Translations under genes and position numbers: made by a program | NCBI GenBank assembly: GCA_012845835.1 | Contig: JABAKD010000030.1 | Span: 14,231,076-14,295,075 of the forward strand | Length of the DNA stretch: 64,000 nt | Reading direction: 5' to 3' | DNA from: Undaria pinnatifida | Lineage: Eukaryota; Sar; Phaeophyceae; Laminariales; Alariaceae | Part shown: piece after piece, positions 1 to 12,259 of the stretch | How the letters are laid out: each line of letters opens with the position of its first letter | Position numbering within the stretch: the stretch's first letter is position 1 | The notes under the pieces: generated by a model | What the model saw: only the letters and a program-made list of their open reading frames with translations | What the model was told of the DNA's origin: nothing | Databases searched by the model: none

Positions 1-330
1 CCTTTTGTTCAAAATCAGGCCCCGACGTCCTTCAAAACTCCGCCCTCCCCTCACCGGATATTCGACTTACAGGATCCACTTTTGATAAACTGATGAATTT
101 CCTTCCACAGCTGTCAGATTTTGTCCCCCTCAGAAACAAACGGGTTTTATAGTTTCCGCGCACAGACTGACTAACATCACCCTGTTGACCCTGATAGCTA
201 CACTGTAGTTGCAAGGGGAGTCGCCGACCTATATCCTTAATGAGGACACACAACCCGTAATACGCGCGACCGGAGTATCACACACAGCTTGCAAAGATGA
301 GTTTCGACAAAAACTTCGATCTCACAGCTG
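1..330 (+). repeat. Dispersed repeat family A, copy 1
   Basis: From a CTCCTCACCGG-type module through CACAGCTGTCAGATTTTGTC to a terminal module TTGACCCTGATAGC...GATCTCACAGCTGGAG. The left edge is cut by the window. The same ~330-bp order recurs at 4905-5250 and 22560-22885. Confidence 0.9.
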
Positions 331-1980
331 GAGCATATGTTAATTTTTATAATATAATACAATAGGCATATTGAAACTAGCAAGAACGACATTCCGACGA
401 TTTGGGGCAAAGGAGGGTTATATTTTAAGGATCTCCGCCATTCAGAAGGAATTTTAGCCTTAAAGCAAGGGCGCACAAAAAAACAAAATCGACACCTCTG
501 CTTACGTACTAAAACTTTTTTTCGCTCTTCCAGAGGGGGGGGGGGTTACGAAGACCCCATCCCCCCCCATTACGCCACAGAATTTCCTACGCAAACTACC
601 CCATTCTAAATTATGTATAATAAAGGGGCAGGGGGGGTACATAGCAGACACGCAGCCCCCTGCCTGGTCACGCAGCAGCAGCCTGCGTACCAGCTACGCA
701 CAGCGCAGAGCAACGGAGAAAAAGGGAGAGAGCAAGAGAGAGTGGTCACAATGAGCACAGCCTCCACGGTGAAGGGACCTCTGCTACAACCCTCCTTCGA
801 CAAGACAGCTTGGATACAAAGCGCCTGCGGAAAGCCAGCCGATGGCGAGGACTTCACCTGCTGCTGCGAGGCCAACATTACTTCGGTGACGGTTCAGGAA
901 TGGACGAGGGCCAGGCCATTGAGCATGAGTGTTCGGCGCAGCACAGTGAGTGGAGAGGCATGAGGGCTGTACCGTGATGTTGGATCGTATCGTGTACCTC
1001 GCAGCAGCAGCAGCGGCAAGCACTGGAAAGACAAAACTCTGGTTTATCATAATATGTAAAAGTGCTCACCATCGAGCAGTGTGTCGTTCTGCCTCCTCCC
1101 CAATAACTGACAAAATCAGCAGTAGCAGAAGCCTAGCCTTGGCAGCAGCAGCAGCAGCAGTAGAGCAGCAATACCAGAAGCCGTAGCTGCATGATCAAAG
1201 TCGACGAAAAAAACGCGCGCGAAATGCGGATCAACTAACTAAGCAACCTCCGCTGTCTGGTCCCTGCACGCCTTTTGCATGCGAGCAGAGCACTTCTGCC
1301 TATCGGAAAAATCGCCGCGAAGACCAGCAGCGGCAATTGGGTGTGCAAGAAGTGCAAGCGCGATTTCGGACGCAAAATAGAGCAACTGAGCCGGACCCAC
1401 GTGGAGACTCACGAACAGTCGCTTCAACACAAGTGAGGACTTGTGGGGACAGCAGTTGTTGCATTCGCTAGCACAAGCAGTTTCGATTAAAAAATTGAAA
1501 AACGTCAGCTGTGAGTACGACCGATTAAATGGTTGAAACTCAACTTTGCAAGCTGCGTGGTGCATCAGATCTATGTTTCATTTATGATACGGTGTTTGTG
1601 AAATATACCTGGTTGTTAATACACTGCTTCACAATTTTTGACGGGACGTCGTTCGCGCGTGTTTAGCAGTTGGGGAACTGCCACGCTGGACGTATTTTAC
1701 TCGCGCAAGTGTATGAGGCTGCAGGTCTTACCGATGTGTGTATGTGAGAAGCAGGAGCATATTCGTATTTTCTTTCCACGGCTGATCAATTGCTATTGCT
1801 CATGTCGCATGTTGCATGTCGACCAACGTGTGTCGACAGGGGTCCTGGTGCCGCGGCGGCGGTGGGAGCGGGCGCACATTGCTGGGTTTTTTCAAACCGA
1901 AGAGCGCCACGGACGGCGCGAAGGAGTCGCCGGTGTTGATGGACAATTGTAGAGCGGGGGTGCAAGTGGTGACGCTGACG
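240..1980. other. No supported gene; GCA-triplet stretches
   Basis: After the first family A copy I see a G-run (537-545), GCA/GCAG triplet stretches at ~1003-1020 and ~1140-1165, and the zinc-finger-like fragment. Open frames here are short and conflict with each other. Confidence 0.6.
1318..1434 (+). pseudogene. C2H2-like zinc-finger fragment
   Basis: A ~38-codon stretch reads NWVCKKCKRDFGRKIEQLSR then THVETHEQSLQHK and a stop (C-x2-C-x14-H-x3-H). The spacing is slightly long for a classical finger, no flanking finger exists and the start is not visible. An orphan exon or chance match is possible. Confidence 0.3.
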
Positions 1981-1984
1981 TGGT

Positions 1985-2235
1985 ATCACGTATATCCTGT
2001 AAGTCGTACAACCGGTGAGGGGAGGGCGGGGTTTTTTGAAGGCGTGGGGGTCGGGGGGGGGGGGGGGGGGGCGGAGGGCGGGGGGGGAGAGGCGTTTATT
2101 TTTTTGGAAAGTAGAGGAGGAAGCGGGGGGGGGGCGGGGGCCCAATCTGTGCGCGGAAGCTATAAACCCTTGAAGGAGACAAATCTGACGGTTGTGGAAG
2201 GAGTGCATCAGTTTGTCACGGGGGGGGGGGGGGGG
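1985..2235 (-). repeat. Family A modules, reverse orientation
   Basis: The CCTGTAAGTCGTACAACCGG module (1993-2050) and the CTGTGCGCGGAAGCTATAAA module (2145-2219) are separated by a G-rich linker with runs of G. The terminal module is absent. Confidence 0.75.
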
Positions 2236-2540
2236 GCGTATGGTACCAGGTGTGGTAGAAGGTGATTTTTTGTTCTCGCGACAATGAGGTAACCCCTTGT
2301 CGAACCCGGGGGGAAGAGGGGAAGGCGTACAGAAATGGCGATTACAGCTCGTGGGCCATTTATTACCGCATGCAGATTTTTTTTTTTTTCACACCGGATG
2401 TGCCATTGGACGCTCCTTGGATATGCCGGTCGACGTGCCCACAGTCCACACATAGCTCGTTGGGTGCGCTTTATGGAAAACTCTGTGTTGTGTTTTTTTT
2501 CTAGCACGTACGGTATCGTATATGGTACGTATTGTATGCC

Positions 2541-2665
2541 ACGGGAGTTATGAGCAGGGGTGAGGGTGGTGCGGGCGCGGGCGGTGACGCCGACGTGGTT
2601 GAGACGGGAGTTGTGAGCAAGGGTGAGGGTGGTGCGGGCGCGGGCAGTTTCGCTGACGTGAAGTT
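2541..2665 (+). repeat. 63-bp tandem duplication
   Basis: ACGGGAGTT(A/G)TGAGCA(G/A)GGG and GGTGCGGGCGCGGGC occur twice with a 63-base period. Confidence 0.88.
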
Positions 2666-3414
2666 GTGAACGGGCTTGAGGATTGTGAGGGCGCGGGCGT
2701 TGATATGGATGGTGTTTTCTCCGACGCTGCAGACGGGAGTGGTCCCGCCGATAGGACGCTTGTCCACGCTCTCATCTTCTGCGCGGGATTACGTCCGGCT
2801 GTCCGGGAACCTGTTCTCCAACACTACCCATCAATCTCCATGGTATTGGCAACCAGGGGGTGTCGTGGGAGGCTCGGAGAAACCTGAATCGCGTGTCTCT
2901 CCACGCGGTGCCAACTGCCTCCCGCGGCATCTCGAGCCCAGGCTGTGTGGGAACGGTAGAACAACCAGGAGGTACGTGCGCGCCGTGTTTGGACATCAAG
3001 GGCACAAGGGCTTACAGGGTTCCGTGCACAAGCGCGGCGCTTGCCCACCGTTGACTATTTCCGACTACATTGACCACCTTGCATTGACGCAAGGATTTAA
3101 TACCTAAACAACCTAAAGTACAGTTTGGCATCCTTTGCTCTTGCAATGCTGGCTTGCTTGCCAAACCTCTTTGTTAACGCAAGTCTTGAAAAGTGTGCAG
3201 CGAACCATCCACAGGGGCACAGCAAAGAAAGGAACCACCAAGCAAGCAAAGCCAAAAAAAAAAAAGTGGGCCTCGGGGGGGGGACGGGGGGGGGGGGGGT
3301 AGGTGTGCGGGATAACTTTCCTTGTGCGCCCTCGCCTAAAAGTGGTATACCTCTATGGTAGCACGCGTCGGAAGGTAAATATAGCTTGTGGAAGCTGTCC
3401 GATGGGCCCACGAA

Positions 3415-3700
3415 AGTAAAAGATCTAGTACTAGCAGCCTGCCCGATGAGCCGTATAGTTTTGTAATCTACGGATACATGATTCATGATTCACGTATGTA
3501 CGAGCGTTATAGGATATTTGGTATTGGGAAATGAGTGTTTTCTATTAGATGATGGTGTGTTGTCAGAATGTCAGTCACCCCGCTTGAAACATGCCTTCGA
3601 CCCGGTACGTTTAGTTCTGGGTTGATTCTGATGGGGTACGCCCTTTATATCAGTCTTGGTTTGGTCCAGTTTTTTGCCCCTGATTCGCGGGCGGCTTCTG
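3415..3700 (+). repeat. Repeat family B, copy 1 (empty site)
   Basis: AGATCTAGTACTAGCAGCCT to GGTTTGGTCCAG, direct repeat of 14300-14705, lacking the 121-bp insert present there. Confidence 0.88.
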
Positions 3701-4559
3701 GCCGATCTTGGCTCATCCCATGTCTTGATTGTGATAATATACTCGGATGTACGCGACAGTAATATAATGCATTCTTCTACGTAATGATCAACACCTGGGA
3801 CTTCTTTTTTATCCGCTGCCACCGCGCAACCAATGCCCCCGCATGAGGTGGCCCACGCGAGCAAGCCGACCTGAGCATGGGTTTTCCCATCAACCTAGTG
3901 AACCATGGCCATTTCATTGGAACCGTGCTCGGGGAGGTGAACGCGCTGGACCGGGGCTGACTCAAGACACTTTTTCCCCGGGATGCTTCAGGAGCGATTT
4001 TTCTTCGTCATCGACCTCCACCCTACACGACAGTGACGAAACCCGCACGTACACCAGCAGCAACAGAGAGCAATACCATCGAGGCACAGCCTAAGACAAC
4101 CAGATACATGAAGAGGCGGAGCAGTCAGGGATGGACAGCGTGAGCCAGAATACCCACGGCCCTTCGCCTGCTAGCCAGACCTCCTTGTACGTGCTTGCAT
4201 TGAGCGAGCGATTTCGGGGCTGATTTTTGAGCTGCAGTTACAAGCAATTTTGCGCGACGATGGATGAAAACCCTTCCCCCCCTCCCCCTTTTCTGTTCTC
4301 TCTTGCTCAAACGCCCCACCTAATATCGAAATCCGCCAGAGTAATAATCACTTCCACGCACTGGATATCACCTCACAATTATCTTTCTAGAGCCGTCGAT
4401 GCCGGTGCTGCAATTCCCACCCCCCCCCCCCGCGCCCCCAACGCCCCCTCCTTCCCCACCACCCGCACCATCCCCTAGACCTAGCACCACGCGTATAGCA
4501 AACCCCTACATCTATGCGACCTAAAGCCCTTTCGCCCCCCCTTTCCCACCCCCCACCTC

Positions 4560-5250
4560 CCCACCCCCCCCACCCCACCCCCACCCCCTCGAACACTCCG
4601 CCGTCTCCTCACTGGTTGTACGACTTACAGGATATACATGATAATTTGGTGCATTCTATCCAAAACCGTCACATTTATCCCCTTAAAGGATGTATAGTTT
4701 CCACGCACAGATTGAGCTGCCCCGCCCGTTCCCCCCTCCTCACCCCTCTCGATCACCCCCCCCACACCCCCCCACCCCCACCCCCTTGAACGCTCCGCCC
4801 TCTCCTCACTGGTTGTGCGACTTACACGGTAGGATTTTTACAGTTTCTACGCACAGATTTAGCTGCCCCGCCCCCCCCCCCCTCACCCTCCCCCCCCCCA
4901 CTCCCGATCCCTTTTGATCAAAATCAGGCCCCCACGTCCTTAAAAACTCCGCTCTCCCCTCACCGGATATACGACTGTGCAGGATTCGCTTGATGAACTG
5001 ATGCATTTCCTTCCACAGCTGTCAGATTTTGTCCCTCTCGAAAACGGGTTTTGTAGTTTCCGCGCACAGACCGACTAACATCCCCCTGTTGACCCTGATA
5101 GCTACACTGTAGTTGCAGGGGGAGTCGCCGACCTATATCCTTAATGAGGACACACAACGCGTAATACGCGCGATCGGAGTATCACGCACAGCTTGCAAAG
5201 ATGAGTTTCGACAAAATCCTCGATCTCACAGCTAGCTGGAGTGTATTTTT
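4560..5250 (+). repeat. Family A array
   Basis: Three successive modules at ~4600-4740, ~4795-4870 and 4940-5100, separated by C-rich linkers and followed by the terminal module ending in GATCTCACAGCTAGC. Confidence 0.88.
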
Positions 5251-5259
5251 ATTTTTATA

Positions 5260-6160
5260 ATATATTAACACGGTATGCTTTTTTATCACGGTCGGGTGTG
5301 AGTTGGCACGACTTACGTGATACATCAGATCTGAGAGGGTCCTGGCTCATTGATGAATCTGGGTTTTTCAGTTCTTGGATGTTGATGGATTTTGCTTAGC
5401 TCAACAGCAGTTGTTCTAGTTCTATGCATATGCAATAGCATCGGCACCAAACCAACAGGGAACTGAGTACTGAGTGAGGCCGTAAACGCCAAGCAGGCAG
5501 ATGGCATCTTGGAATACAACACCTCTTAGTGAATATACTTGTGGGAGGTATAAGTTTGTTTGCGTGTATGATGTGGCCCCTCAACAAGAGGTGGTGCTGG
5601 TGCTGGTACGTAATGCAGCAGTAGCTATGTAGTTTCAATAATCGAAGCATTAGACTACTTGCTTGCATTTTGGAACGGGTCTACCTGCCGTTCTATGAAT
5701 CAATTACTGCTGTGGTGTAAACGCGTATGTATGTGTATGACCCACACCCTGCAAGATTAAGAAAGATGGTACACTGCAAGATTTAGAAAGATGGTACATA
5801 CACTCGTGGTTCTTCCTGCCCGATATCGTTCCCTTTGTGTCAAGCCACTCGGGGCGACAACGTGCAATTGCCCAGGTGGATAAGGTGGAAAAGAGGACAC
5901 AGCCTCGGCCAGGAGACCAATGAGGCGGAGGGAAGGTCGACCTGACGGCCGGGGTCAGTGGTACTAGAGAGGGATGGATGTAGTACGAGATGAAATGTGA
6001 ATGACTTTTCAACGAACGGTCGTTCTATTTTTTCGTTGTTTTGTGCCGGTTTTTTGTGTGCTTCTTGAAATTGTATGATATACGCTGCTGACGACGTATC
6101 TGGCAGCAGATTATTATGGTACTGCTGCTGCTGTAGTCTACGCAATCCGACGAAATATTT
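5260..6160. other. No gene seen
   Basis: AT-rich sequence with a short duplicated GCAAGATT(A/T)AGAAAGATGGTAC at 5751-5795. Nothing coding is recognisable. Confidence 0.6.
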
Positions 6161-6333
6161 TCATTTTTCATTTCCGTGCTTTCTAAATACGAGTGTTGAA
6201 ATTGTTTATGTAGTAGCCCCCCCCGTGACTGAGCTGGTAGGTGAGATATGACCACATGTATGTAGCCCGTTCCCGCCATGAGACCGCAGAGAATTGATTA
6301 CCTATGCTGCATGATTTGGCAATCGGGGGTATG

Positions 6334-6680
6334 CATGGCTGTTGCGGGCTACATATATGTGGTCATACCTTACCTACCAGCTCAGTCACGGGGAGGGCTA
6401 CTACATGTCCCCAACCTCCAATTTTAATACTCGTATTTAGAAAGCACGGAAATAATTAAATAATTCGTCGGATTGCATACAGTACCATAATCTGCTGCCA
6501 GATGCGTCGTCAGCAAGCAGCAGATTATGGTACTGTATGCAATCCGACGAATTATTTAATTATTTCCGTGCTTTCTAAATACGAGTATTAAAATTGGAGG
6601 TTGGGGACATGTAGTAACCCCCCCCGTGACTGAGCTGGAGGTAAGGAATGGCCACATATATGTAGCCCGCAACAGCCATG
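6334..6680. repeat. 165-bp near-perfect inverted repeat (hairpin)
   Basis: Arms 6334-6498 and 6517-6680 with an 18-base loop. Arms differ only by a few substitutions and indels. Related partial copies of the same unit flank it at 6160-6320 (direct to the right arm) and 6700-6835. Confidence 0.92.
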
Positions 6681-6919
6681 AGACCGCAGATAATTGATCA
6701 GCTATGGAGGTTGGGGATATGCAGTAGCCCACCCCGTGGATGAGCTGGTAGGTAAGGTATGACCACATACATGTAGCCCGCTCCCGTCATGAGAGCAGAG
6801 AATTGATCAGCCATGCTGCATGATTTGGCAATTGGGTGTTGCGATCTACTATTTCTTGTCAAGGCATCTGCTCATGATACTATTACAATTTGGTTTGTCT
6901 TGTGATTTTTCGGGGCTAT

Positions 6920-7130
6920 GCAGAATATTATCCAAGTGTGAGAAAATATGTGTTTTGTACATACATAAGAAGTTTGACCAATCAGATCAATGCGGTAATT
7001 CATAGTTGCATGAGCGATAGCCTTGGGTACACCTGGCCCAGCTGTGTAGGCGACGACCTGCACGCGGAGCGCGTAGGGAAGCAGAGTCAGAGCTACAGGT
7101 CCAAGGTGAGATACAGACTAGTTTAAGTTC
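6920..7130 (+). repeat. Split direct repeat A1
   Basis: About 94% identical by eye to 12421-12630, from GCAGAATATTAT to GTTTAAGTTC. It ends 15 nt before the gag ATG. Confidence 0.9.
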
Positions 7131-7145
7131 GTGCACTCCCCGACG

Positions 7146-8615
7146 ATGGAAGAGTGCAAATCACCGGAGGCTGAGGCTGTCGTGGCTGCTGCTGTACGCG
7201 GTCCTAATCAGGCTGCCTCGGATGCTACGCGAGTCGAGGCAGAGGCTTATGCTGCTGTCGCTGCTGTGCAAGCTGGGTTCGACGCTCGCCGTGCCGAAGC
7301 TCTGGCTGCTGTGCAAGCTGAGTCCGAAGGTCGCCGTGCCGCAGCCGCTTCGGCTGCTGCTACTGCTGCGTCTGCCACCGCGGCACCATCTTTGCACAGC
7401 CTCAGTCCCGCTGTGTCCGAGGCTGCGGGGGTCACATCGGCTGAAGTGCTGCACTGGCAAGGACAGGTGTCTGACGATTTCGCTCGGATAGACGGAGACG
7501 TGAGTCGCCTCAAGTCGCCGATGGATCGACTGCTCGCCTCCTTCAAAACCTTGCAGAATGCGGTGGCTGGGGGCGCGTCAAAAGTCGAGAACGTCGAGGC
7601 CATGTTACAGCAGTTCATGGACAACTTTGCCGATCGGCAGCCGGCCCCGCGGGACAGTGAGGACGTGAGGGAGCGCCACGTCCAAAAGTCGCAATTAACC
7701 GACGACACGGCGCTCTGGAGAAAGATGGCGTCAAGAAAACATTGGGTGCTCCGCGGGCGCATACCTCCCAACATTGGCGACTCGGCGGCGGGTATCCAGT
7801 CCTTCGTAGGCGAGGCCGTCAACGTCACGACGTCAGTGGCTACCCAGCTCCGCGCGATCAGTGACTTTGACGTTCGTGCGTACGGGCCGCGGGCGGAAGG
7901 GATGGTCGACCACCTGCTGATGGTCGCTGACCGCCTTGATTCCTTGCGCCAGGCTCTTGTGGCGGTCCTGTCTGTTGGGTTTTCCCTCGACAGCGACGGC
8001 GACCGTCATTGCCGGGAGAGGGTGGCAACGATCGATGCCGCCTTCACGTCAGCGTCGGCCGACCTACGCCGGCACACCCTGAGAAATATGATCCTACTCT
8101 CTGGCCCCGCGGCGCGGGCTGTCATGAGCGAGATGGTAAACGACGATCTTCGCCTGTGGGTCAACGACCTCATGCGATTTGCACAGCAAGTCCGTCCGCC
8201 GATGGTGCCCCCTCCGTCCGACTTCACGTTCTCGATGCCGCCCGTGCCTTCGTTCAAGCGCACGAGCGCCTTTTGCTCTAGTGGGGGCGACGTTCTCAAG
8301 CTCGTCGAAGGATTGCACGTTCCCCGCGACAGCCAGGACAGGCCGTCCAAGAGAAAAAGCAACCCGGCCAGCCCCGGTACACCACGGAAAAAATCGCTGC
8401 CCAGTGCCGGCAGTTTGCTTCTCTGGGCCGATGCCGGTTCTCCAACTGCAAATTCTTGCATTCGGCTCCCCCGGCCGACGCCACTTCACCCGATGCCCTT
8501 CGCGACAGTTGTTGGCAGTTCGGCGGTGCCGGCTGTTGGGTCGCGGGCGTTGGCGCTGCGCTCAGAGCCCCGCGGTGGGTCCGGGGGTGGTAGTGGCGGC
8601 GCGGGTTCTGGATGA
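7146..8615 (+). CDS. gag: Gag-like ORF1 of the Ngaro/DIRS-like element
   Basis: The ATG at 7146 follows repeat A1 and an in-frame TAG. The ~489-codon product starts with an Ala/Glu/Arg-rich region (residues ~10-85) with several EAxAxxAA patterns likely to be helical. A second helical block around SRLKSPMDRLLASFKTLQNA follows, then a globular middle. The C-terminus in this frame is low complexity. In the +2 frame, 8405-8461 encodes a CCCH zinc finger, CRQFASLGRCRFSNCKFLH (C-x8-C-x4-C-x3-H). The undamaged protein therefore probably ended with that finger, and a frameshift lies near 8330. I assign gag by position and composition only. Confidence 0.6.
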   Translation: MEECKSPEAEAVVAAAVRGPNQAASDATRVEAEAYAAVAAVQAGFDARRAEALAAVQAESEGRRAAAASAAATAASATAAPSLHSLSPAVSEAAGVTSAEVLHWQGQVSDDFARIDGDVSRLKSPMDRLLASFKTLQNAVAGGASKVENVEAMLQQFMDNFADRQPAPRDSEDVRERHVQKSQLTDDTALWRKMASRKHWVLRGRIPPNIGDSAAGIQSFVGEAVNVTTSVATQLRAISDFDVRAYGPRAEGMVDHLLMVADRLDSLRQALVAVLSVGFSLDSDGDRHCRERVATIDAAFTSASADLRRHTLRNMILLSGPAARAVMSEMVNDDLRLWVNDLMRFAQQVRPPMVPPPSDFTFSMPPVPSFKRTSAFCSSGGDVLKLVEGLHVPRDSQDRPSKRKSNPASPGTPRKKSLPSAGSLLLWADAGSPTANSCIRLPRPTPLHPMPFATVVGSSAVPAVGSRALALRSEPRGGSGGGSGGAGSG

Positions 8616-8767
8616 GGACACGGGCCCTACCTGTCGGTTGGGCCAACACCTAGGGGGGCGGCTGCTGAGCGTGCCGTTGGTAGAGCGGCGACAGCGCCGG
8701 GGCCAGCGGGGGAGCGGGGAACCGGCCGACCACCCAAGGCGTAGGGGGGGGACTACGTGGGCGTGCG

Positions 8768-10927
8768 TTGGTAGCTCTGGCTGGCGATGAGGGTGTGGGG
8801 CGTGCTCGCGTGGAGGTGGCTCCGGGCTCGGTCCCCTTCGGAGAGAAAGGTACGGTTTCTTGTGTGCGTGTGCGTGATTTGCCGGCTGACTTGCTGCGTG
8901 TACAAGGGGAGATTGATGGCGTACGTTTGGGTTCCTTGCGACTCGTTGCGATCGACGCTTGGTTGGTTGCTCGGGCGGTTGTGGTGCAGTCGATGGCCGA
9001 GCAAGGCTCCGCGAGCCTCGGTCACCTCGCATCGGTAAGCTCCTCCCTCTTGAGAAAGTGTCAGGGCAGCGTTGCCCAACTTATGTCCACCATCGGCCCC
9101 TCACTGTTTTCGCCGCATATTAACGTGGCTACCGTACGGCACTGGTTTGGATACGTCAAGAAATTTCCCTCTACCTCCTTACTGCTTCGCGTGTTGGCGC
9201 CGGGCGCACCAGTGGGGGTATCAGGAGGGGGGGATCTGACCGCTGAACTTGCTTATGGTAAATCACCCGGGAATCGCACAACACGACGTCGCGATCCACA
9301 AACAGATTTGCGAGGACGTCGTGTACGGCCGCGCATTGGTATTTTATCTGCGTTTCGCTGGCGAAATTCTGGGGCTTCGTATTTCACCGCTTAGCGTCGT
9401 TCTAGAACCCAAATTTCGGAAAATTCACGATCTCACGTTTGCGCGCGCGGGGGGTCGGACCAGTGTTAACGGTGACACGGATTTTGATTCCGCGCCACCG
9501 TCCGAGCTCGGCCAAGTGCTTCGTGAGGTTTTACTACGGGTAATGTTTTTGAGACAGACCCACAGTAGTAGTGTTCGAATCCTCTTGTGCCGTGTAGACG
9601 TCAAAGAGGCGTTTCGACAGGTTTTGGTTGACCCGGCAGGTGCGCCGGTTTTCGGTTATGTGCGTTCGGTGATCGCGTCGTCGTGGATTTACGCTTGCAA
9701 TTTGGGTGGCGTAATAGCCCGGGGTTTTGGGGGTTGATGGCATCCGCGCTCGAGCATGCTCACACCCACTCAACGTTTCAAGGCGCAGATGTTTCCCAAC
9801 AATGGGCTGTGGCCGTCGCGCACGCCCGAATTTCCCCGCCGCGGGGGGTTCCAGTTGTCTCTGTCACGGGTGATTGTGGGCCTGTTTCTGGCTCCAGTGG
9901 CAACGCCGGGAACTACTTTTTTATGAGGTATTACGTAGACGATGGCATTCTCGTCGAAATGCAATGGTGGCCGGACGGTCGCCGTTGTTTGCGCGCTGTC
10001 CAGTCGTTGGCGTCGGGCCATTTTCGCTTGTTGGGTGAACGTGGCGTCTCTGATCCGCCCCTCCTGTCCGCCAGAGAAATCACTGACTGGGACACGCACC
10101 TGGAGGTGTTGGGTTGGATCACTGACACAGAGGTGCTTACGGTATCGTTGCCATCCCATAAGCGGCTCAAGCTGCAAAATCTCCTTGCGGAGTGGCCCTC
10201 GTGTCGTACATCTCCTTTAGCGAGGCAGGTGTCGCAGCTCGTTGGCTTCCTTATACATGCCTCCTTTGCTGTGCGTCCGGGGCGGTTTTTCGTGAACCGT
10301 TTGTTGGCTTCGGTGGGTATGCCGCGCATATCTGCCGGAGCCGATTTTGGTTTTCGTACGGCCAACCCCGGGCGGAGCCTGGTCTTGGGACCCGAGTTTC
10401 AAGGGGACCTCGAGTTTTGGCCGTGGTTTGTTGAGGAGGGATTGGACGCGCGCGGAGGAACCTTGTCGGCTCCGATGTATCATTTGCTCGAGCGCCCCTC
10501 CCAACGTAATCTATTTTCGGATGCATCCAAAACCGCTTTCAGGGGTTTCTGCCTTGAAACTGGGGTATACTGGAGAAACGATCTTGACGCTGGGGAACGA
10601 TCTCGCTTTTGTGGGTCGAGCAGGTCAGTTGCAGGAGAGGACGATGTATCGATTAACGTCCTCGAACTGCTAGGTGTAGTCGTCTCCGCGTGGGTCCTCG
10701 TGTCTCCGTGTGCCGAGCGCCCGGCCGCGTTGGGGGACTGCGTGTTGTTGCGTGGCGACAACGAAGCAGCCGTAGAGTGGGTGCGGCGGTGTCGAGGTGG
10801 GAAGGAGCCGAGATCGGGCGCGTTGATGCGCCTCCTTGGTGTGCTCGAATTGTCCTCTGGTTGGCACTTTGACGCGAAACACGTGCGGGGTATTTTTAAC
10901 GTTGCCGCTGACGGTATCTCACGCTGA
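8768..10927 (+). pseudogene. pol: Reverse transcriptase-RNase H, frameshifted
   Basis: RT motifs are seen at 9586-9650 (CRVDVKEAFRQVLVDP), 9700-9740 (LQFGWRNSPGFWGLM) and 9925-9950 (RYYVDDGILVE, the YVDD catalytic box). RNase H follows: LFSDASKTAFRGF near 10510, INVLELLGVV near 10650, RGDNEAAVEWV near 10755 and KHVRGIFNVAADGISR at the end. Reading shifts frame near 9255 and again near 9690, so the polyprotein is broken twice. Copies DNA from element RNA in cytoplasmic particles in active relatives. The C-terminal third (9683-10927) is a long open frame. Confidence 0.88.
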
Positions 10928-11016
10928 GATCGCGCTTCCGTCCTCGTCAATCTGCGTGCCGTTCGACCGGAAATTCCGTGGCAGGAGCATGATCTGGGGG
11001 CCGCGGGCATATCCCT

Positions 11017-12137
11017 ATGTACTTCGGTGTTGGCCTCGAACTCATGCGACACGCCATTGCGGCCTCGTCTGAACGCACTTATCAGGGGCATTTTGGCGCA
11101 TGGGTAGAATTTCGGGTACGTTGTGGCCTGCCAGTGTTTCTCGAGCGGTGCCGAGATGGCATGGCTAACGTTTGGCATATGTTTAAGTACGACGCGTACG
11201 CCTTTTCGACCAAGAGATTGCGGTCGGCAACTATTGATAGCCATTTGTCAGCGATCAAGTTCTTCCACCGTATTTCGAGAGGTTTTGATATCGACACCAC
11301 TCATCCCGTGATTGCTAATGCCCTTAAAGGCACCGCTCGTTTGCATGCCGACGTCGGCAACCAGGCAACCGTGCGGCGGCCCGTTTCGTGGGATATGCTG
11401 CTCGCGGGCGAGAACCTGATCCCCACGTGGCGTGCCGGGGGTCGTGTTTTGTGGCTTGCCCTGTGCGCTTCGTTCTGTCTCTTGACTCGCGCGTCAGAAA
11501 TGGTTGCGGAGAAACCCGGTTACGAATTCACGAGACTTATTGTTTGCAGCGCGCTGATGTTGCCTTCTTTCGCGGAAATATTCAGCTTACTGTTGCGCTG
11601 TGGTCGACCGCGGATCGTGTTGAGGTTCGGTTTCGCGGGTCGAAGGGTGACCAACTGCGGAAAGGGGCTGTTGTCACGCGTGTGCGAAAGGGTCCGTCGA
11701 TGCGCGTGGGGGAAGGTGGCGGCGCCGTCGATCTCATGATCGAATTGATGTCTTGTTACTTGTTTTTTCCCTCTTCGGCCCCCTTGGTTGCGTTTGGCGT
11801 TGGTAATGGCAGATGATCCATGTGGACACAACATCAAGCAACGACAGCTTTGCGGAAAGTGGTTGCGTTGGCGGGTGTGCGTGTGAAGGAGTACGCCTTG
11901 CACTCCCTGAGGATTGGAGGCGCAACGCACTTGTCAGCAGCGGGTGCAACACCGGAGGTGTTGCATCGTGAGGGCCGATGGGCGTCCAATGCTTATAAGA
12001 CGTATGTCCGTAGTCACGGAAAGGGCGCCAGTTGGGTAGCAAGCGTTATGGCCCAGGAAGGAATTAGCGCTGGGGTTCAGCCGGGGCAGGGCACCGAGTG
12101 GGGGCGAGTTAACCCACCCTTAGATCTGACTAGTTAG
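11017..12137 (+). pseudogene. Tyrosine recombinase (YR), frameshifted
   Basis: The N-terminal SAM-like part includes SSERTYQGHFGAWVEF and a conserved SAIKFFHR helix. The catalytic part has LLTRASEM (first Arg), HSLRIGGAT (H-x-x-R) and EGRWASNAYKTYVR with the presumed nucleophilic Tyr. A frameshift near 11510 and an in-frame TGA at 11814 break it. In the family this enzyme integrates the circular DNA copy. It is placed after RNase H with only ~90 bases between, as in Ngaro. Confidence 0.87.
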
Positions 12138-12259
12138 GCAAACGCGGAATTACTAACAAGTGTGTTATCCCGTGTGCACTCTACGACTCGCGAGTAGGGG
12201 GGGGGCGGGGAGGTGAGACTACATCCGTAATACGGGTCAACTACCAGTTGTGCTGGAGG

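Noticed and set aside
8179-8790. 203-codon ORF overlapping the YR-element gag
   Set aside because: Shadow frame of gag; Arg/Pro-rich and without motifs.
10480-11244. 254-codon minus-strand ORF
   Set aside because: Antisense of the RNase H and recombinase region; no recognisable domain.
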